Of a stretch of DNA of 40,453 nt, positions 37,321 to 40,453 are shown one piece after another. Position 1 is the first letter of the stretch. Every line of letters starts with the position of its first letter. Source of the DNA: a virus; IMG/VR virus record IMGVR_UViG_3300045611_000267, positions 1-40,453 of that record; one strand, given 5' to 3'. Position numbers and translations under genes: made by a program. Under the pieces are notes generated by a model. The model searched no databases. It was not told the DNA's origin and saw only the letters and a list, made by a program, of their open reading frames with translations.

Positions 37321-37437
37321 ATGATTATAATATTAGTATTTTTAGCAGGACTGATAATTGGAATAATAGGTGGTATTGCTGGTCTTTTTTTGTATGTAAA
37401 GTGGGAGTTTGATAAAGAAAATAGGAGGAGGCTTTAA
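37321..37437 (+). CDS. 38-aa single-span membrane peptide
   Basis: ATG 37321 to TAA 37435-37437. Hydrophobic, Gly-rich span (LVFLAGLIIGIIGGIAGLFL) followed by a charged tail (DKENRRR). The end of the ORF holds AGGAGG (37425-37430), the ribosome site of the next peptide, showing the three micro-genes are coupled. Probably part of the lysis/membrane cluster. Confidence 0.55.
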   Translation: MIIILVFLAGLIIGIIGGIAGLFLYVKWEFDKENRRRL

Positions 37438-37542
37438 ATGTTTGAAATGCGGGGTCATGGCATTTATATTCCTTGGTGGGCTAAAGTGCTGATATTTCCA
37501 TTTGAATTGCTTGAAAAAATAAAAGGTAAGAAATTCAAATAA
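37438..37542 (+). CDS. 34-aa amphipathic peptide
   Basis: ATG 37438 with AGGAGG 8 bases upstream. Aromatic and Pro-containing (GIYIPWWAKVLIFPFELLEK) with a basic end (KIKGKKFK), membrane-interacting in look. The following AAGGAGG (37541-37547) initiates the holin gene. No homology recognised. Confidence 0.5.
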   Translation: MFEMRGHGIYIPWWAKVLIFPFELLEKIKGKKFK

Positions 37543-37551
37543 GGAGGTGTT

Positions 37552-37962
37552 ATGGGAATACTTGAAACATTACTTTTACCTGCCTTGCTTCCAGCAATTG
37601 CAGATGGTCTGAAAGTGCTGTGGGGCAGGATAACAGGTGGAGTCGTCAAACCTGCAACAGTAGATGACCAAGTAAAGCTAATGAATGCTGACATAGAGCG
37701 TCTCAAGGCTCTTGCAGCTCTGGATGCCCCTGCTGGCACAATATCTCCATGGGTCGCCGATTTGCGGGCATCTTTTAGATACGTAGCAGCAGGGATAATA
37801 ATAGTGGGAACTTTGCTCTTTTCCGCTTACTACTTCCTTGCTGCTACAAAAGAGTCAAAGGACATTATACTACCTGTCCTTGAGCTGTTTATTCAAATGA
37901 GTGGAAGTGTGTTCAGCTTCATGTTTGGCGATAGGGTGTATCTAAATCTAAAGAAAAAATAA
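37552..37962 (+). CDS. Holin of the three-TM type
   Basis: 136 aa. A hydrophobic N-terminal segment (LLLPALLPAIADGLKVLW), a central charged helix, and two C-terminal spans at about residues 77-97 (YVAAGIIIVGTLLFSAYYFL) and 107-123 (LPVLELFIQMSGSVFSF), ending in NLKKK. This fits the GTA-holin/3TM family (PF11351-like, from memory), with an R-W/F-R-Y-like step before the first span. It would release the M15 endolysin. Confidence 0.65.
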   Translation: MGILETLLLPALLPAIADGLKVLWGRITGGVVKPATVDDQVKLMNADIERLKALAALDAPAGTISPWVADLRASFRYVAAGIIIVGTLLFSAYYFLAATKESKDIILPVLELFIQMSGSVFSFMFGDRVYLNLKKK

Positions 37963-37982
37963 AAAACAGGAGGTGAAATAAA

Positions 37983-38324
37983 ATGTCAACTTTAATGCAG
38001 GGTCATATTTTACTGGAAGCTCTTGACAGCACAATAGCAAATATCAATAATGGGGCTTCTTATACAGGAAGTATGAAAAATGTGCAACTTTTCTCTAAAA
38101 TAGTCGGTACAATTTTTGCAGACCGCAATCTTACATTATATGTAGATTTTTCTTCAGATGGTACAAATTTTGATTATTCAAATTCGACAAGTGTTACAGC
38201 TTCAACAGGGGCTACTTTTTCAGTAGAAGTTTGTGCTCCTTGGGTTCGTTTAAGAATAACTAATGCTTCAGGTGGTAATACTACAATTCTTCGTGCCTAT
38301 ATGTGGGCAAGAGAAGTAAGTTAA
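37983..38324 (+). CDS. Small beta-rich virion protein
   Basis: 113 aa. Alternating Ser/Thr and hydrophobic residues (YVDFSSDGTNFDYSNSTSVT; VCAPWVRLRITNASGG) form a beta-sandwich-like pattern common in phage fibre or spike components. CAGGAGG lies 10 bases before ATG 37983. It starts the fibre section at the end of the window. Confidence 0.6.
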   Translation: MSTLMQGHILLEALDSTIANINNGASYTGSMKNVQLFSKIVGTIFADRNLTLYVDFSSDGTNFDYSNSTSVTASTGATFSVEVCAPWVRLRITNASGGNTTILRAYMWAREVS

Positions 38325-38345
38325 AAAACAGGAGGTAAATAAAAA

Positions 38346-38768
38346 ATGGCAAATGTAATTTACAATGCATTTAAAGTAAATGTAGCAAATGGTGGAATTG
38401 ACCTTGATACAGATACAATTAAGGTAATGCTTGTTACATCAAGTTATACTCCAGACCAAGATAACCATGATTATGTCGATGATATTACTAACGAAGTCAG
38501 TGGGACAGGTTATACAGCAGGTGGAGCAACTTTAGCAAGCAAAACTGTGACTCAAGATAACACAAATAACAGAATGGTTTTTGATGCGGCTAATGTAACA
38601 TGGTCAACTGCAACTATTACTGCAAGGGGTGCTGTTGTTTATAAAGACACTGGTACTGCATCTACTTCACCATTGATTGCTTATTATGATTTTAGTGTAG
38701 ATAAAGCATCTTCTGGCGGTGATTTTGTAGTAGAATGGAATGCGGTTGGACTTTTGACATTATCATAA
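38346..38768 (+). CDS. Conserved phage structural protein
   Basis: 140 aa. The pattern YNAFKVNVANGGIDLDTDTI, then LVTSSYTPDQDNHDYVDDIT, GTGYTAGG.TL, and a final strand ending GLLTLS is a widespread phage virion protein of unknown exact role, often beside tail-fibre genes. Length is typical. ACAGGAGG stands before ATG 38346. Confidence 0.75.
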   Translation: MANVIYNAFKVNVANGGIDLDTDTIKVMLVTSSYTPDQDNHDYVDDITNEVSGTGYTAGGATLASKTVTQDNTNNRMVFDAANVTWSTATITARGAVVYKDTGTASTSPLIAYYDFSVDKASSGGDFVVEWNAVGLLTLS

Positions 38769-38797
38769 ATAACAAATGAATGGGGGGGTGATGAAAA

Positions 38798-39736
38798 ATG
38801 GCTCTTGACCCTGCTAAGAATTTTGCAAAAGTAACAGTTTCAATAGGTTATGGTAGCGAAGATACATCTATTGTTTTGAGCACAGGTGATGGGGCTAAAC
38901 TTCCTGACCCGTCTGTAAGTGGGGCTTTTAATCTTGTCTGGTGGAATGTTTCAGACTATTCTGACCCTGCTGATGACCCAAATAAAGAAATTGTCCGTTG
39001 TACTGCAAGGTCATCTGACACTTTAACAGTAACAAGGGCTCAGGAAAGCACATCTGCTACCACAAAAAACACTTCTGCTAAAACCTATAAAATGATTTTA
39101 GCACTAACTGCAAAGATGATAACCGATATTGGTGCTGCTTATGAAGCCTCTGGAGCAACTGCTACTCATGCAGCTTTAACTACTGGAGTACATGGTGTGG
39201 GGGCAAGTACGGTCGCAAAGACTGCCGATATTACTACTCACTCAGACTTGACTACTGGAGTTCATGGGGTTGGAGCTGGAACAGTTGCAAAAACTTCAGA
39301 CATAACCGCAACAAAACTTGATGACTTCACTGCTCCTGATGACAATACAGACCTCAATGCTTCTACCTCAAAACATGGTCTGGTTGTAAAAGCAACCGCC
39401 CCGTCAGCAGGTCTTGTAAATGTTGTGGGTATTGAAAATGGCGAGACAGCCTACACCAATAAGGCACTTTTTGATGCCACAAGTCCAAGCACACAGGCTT
39501 TTGGAGATAGTGCTGCGACTGGAACTGCTACTGTGGCGGCAAGGAGAGATCATAAACATGGAATGCCAGCAAGCTCAGGAGCAACAACTGCTCTTGATAA
39601 TCTTGCTTCAGTAGCTATTAATACCTCTCTAATTAGTGATACTGATAACACTGATGATTTAGGCTCTTTAAGTAAAAAGTGGAAAGACGGGTATTTTGCT
39701 GGAAATCCGCACATGGGATTTCTATTGATGGTCTAA
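38798..39736 (+). CDS. Tail-fibre protein, N-terminal part (frameshifted)
   Basis: 312 aa. Base-like start (FAKVTVSIGYGSEDTSIVLS, then NLVWWNVSDYSDPADDPNKE, VRCTARS.DTLTVTRAQE), then two copies of a TTGVHGVGA.TVAKT.DIT repeat (residues 127-170), then a GTATVAARRDHKHGMP collar. The frame ends with NPHMGFLLMV and TAA 39734-39736, but the natural continuation (IDGLTIKDSGFVLGSD) lies one frame back from about 39715. GGGGGTGATG precedes ATG 38798. Confidence 0.75.
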   Translation: MALDPAKNFAKVTVSIGYGSEDTSIVLSTGDGAKLPDPSVSGAFNLVWWNVSDYSDPADDPNKEIVRCTARSSDTLTVTRAQESTSATTKNTSAKTYKMILALTAKMITDIGAAYEASGATATHAALTTGVHGVGASTVAKTADITTHSDLTTGVHGVGAGTVAKTSDITATKLDDFTAPDDNTDLNASTSKHGLVVKATAPSAGLVNVVGIENGETAYTNKALFDATSPSTQAFGDSAATGTATVAARRDHKHGMPASSGATTALDNLASVAINTSLISDTDNTDDLGSLSKKWKDGYFAGNPHMGFLLMV

Positions 39737-40239
39737 CTATTAAAGATTCAGGCTTTGTTCTTGGTTCTGATGCTGATGGAGATATGTACTATCGTTCTTC
39801 TTCTGCCTTAGCTCGTCTGGCAAAGGGGGCTGCAAATACTAAACTGTTTATGAATGCTGGAGCTACTGCTCCTGAATGGTCAAGTGGTAGTATTATAGGA
39901 TCATTTTCAAGGGACGCTACTACTGCAAGTGGAACCCAAGCTGTTACAGGAGTAGGATTTAAACCAAGTATTGTCTTTTTTTATGCTCTTGTTAATGTTA
40001 GCAGAGTTGCTTGTTGGGATGGATTTGATAATATAACAGTCAAAAGAGTTATTTTTGATAACCCAACTTCTGGATATTATCAATATCATGATGGATATTC
40101 TATTTTTCTTGATTTTGGTAGCTCTAATCAATATGCAGGGTATATTTCTTCAATGGATTCTGATGGATTTACAATAAGTTGGACAAAAACTGCTTCTCCA
40201 ACAGGGACAATAATAATAAATTATGTTGCTTTTAGATAG
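39679..40239 (+). pseudogene. Tail-fibre protein, C-terminal part in the -1 frame
   Basis: The frame is open from 39679 (GTG, no ribosome site), but the fibre sequence proper begins near 39715: ISIDGLTIKDSGFVLGSDAD, then GDMYYRSSSALARLAKGA. Its last 100 residues form a beta-rich tip (FSRDATTASGTQAVTGVGFK). It is the distal part of the preceding fibre gene, separated by a one-base indel or recoding site between about 39700 and 39715. As drawn it is unlikely to be translated by itself. Confidence 0.6.
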
Positions 40240-40248
40240 GAGGAAATT

Positions 40249-40453
40249 ATGAGAGTCTGTATTATTAAAGCTACTAAACATATTTTAGAAATGCAGTCTT
40301 CTGCAATAGCAGGAACACTTATCCAGAATGCTGTAAATGCAGGATATGCTCCTGATATGATTGAAGAACGGGAAGTAACAGATGCAGAGTATAAGGTTTT
40401 GATGGCAAATGATCCTGTGAAGATAGCACTCAATCAAGCTCAAGCAGAAAAAG
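40249..40453 (+). CDS. Putative fibre-associated protein, 3' end outside window
   Basis: 68 aa seen from ATG 40249, with AGGAGG at 40239-40244. VCIIKATKHILEMQSSAIAG and IEEREVTDAEYKVLMANDPV are helical, resembling small chaperone- or linker-like proteins found after fibre genes; no domain is recognised. It runs to the edge and continues beyond 40,453. Confidence 0.55.
   Translation, partial: MRVCIIKATKHILEMQSSAIAGTLIQNAVNAGYAPDMIEEREVTDAEYKVLMANDPVKIALNQAQAEK

Noticed and set aside
1-40453. Complete circular or terminally redundant genome
   Set aside because: The content suggests near-completeness, but no matching terminal repeat was seen, and genes are cut at both ends, so closure cannot be claimed.

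Overview
This window looks like most or all of an AT-rich, tailed double-stranded DNA phage genome of the podovirus type. It has terminase, portal, scaffold and capsid genes, followed by a P22/BPP-1-like short-tail set (adaptor, packaged-DNA stabilisation/hub protein, three internal or ejection proteins) and no tape-measure or sheath gene. No integrase, tRNA or host core gene is visible. The host cannot be named from the sequence. TM-plus-coiled-coil and holin genes suggest a Gram-negative host. Two sigma-54-like promoters and a decayed piece of a hybrid histidine kinase suggest a host rich in sigma-54 and two-component systems; Desulfobacterota or Nitrospirota would fit, but that is inference.

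Layout. 1-13,274 (+): end of a tail-fibre gene, endolysin, tail adaptor and hub, ejection proteins including one of 1,311 aa, and two fibre genes with related C1q-like tips. 13,360-24,545 (-): one long, tightly overlapping early/replication operon. It holds a DUF3987-type ATPase, a zinc-ribbon protein, a UDG/exonuclease/PolA-like protein, an SSB-like protein, a TSCPD protein, a Sak4-like ATPase, a Cas4/RecB-like nuclease and many small proteins. A consensus sigma-54 promoter (24,585-24,601) sits at its head. 25,258-25,879 (-): a second two-gene operon with its own sigma-54-like promoter and a rho-independent terminator. 25,880-27,586: about 1.7 kb without a convincing gene, holding palindromic operators, three 11-bp iterons, hexanucleotide tracts, a histidine-kinase/receiver fragment, three 19-bp operator-like palindromes and a sigma-70 promoter. 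27,587-40,453 (+): an HTH regulator, the packaging and head genes, small membrane and lysis proteins, and a second fibre gene broken by a frameshift, ending inside a gene.

Most notable points. (1) The family-A polymerase keeps its 3'-5' exonuclease residues but has Asn in place of both catalytic palm aspartates and lacks several other active-site residues. (2) Both early operons appear to be driven by sigma-54. (3) About 1 kb of coding sequence (23,165-24,085) is packed with perfect hairpins. (4) The non-coding hub carries origin- and enhancer-like repeats around a decayed host signalling-gene fragment. (5) Both fibre genes at the window ends show a shift in the same direction.

The genes fit together as follows. 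The minus-strand operons would supply DNA metabolism, recombination and host takeover. The plus-strand operon would supply packaging, virion and lysis functions. The hub at 25.9-27.6 kb would hold the switch, and possibly the origin, between them.
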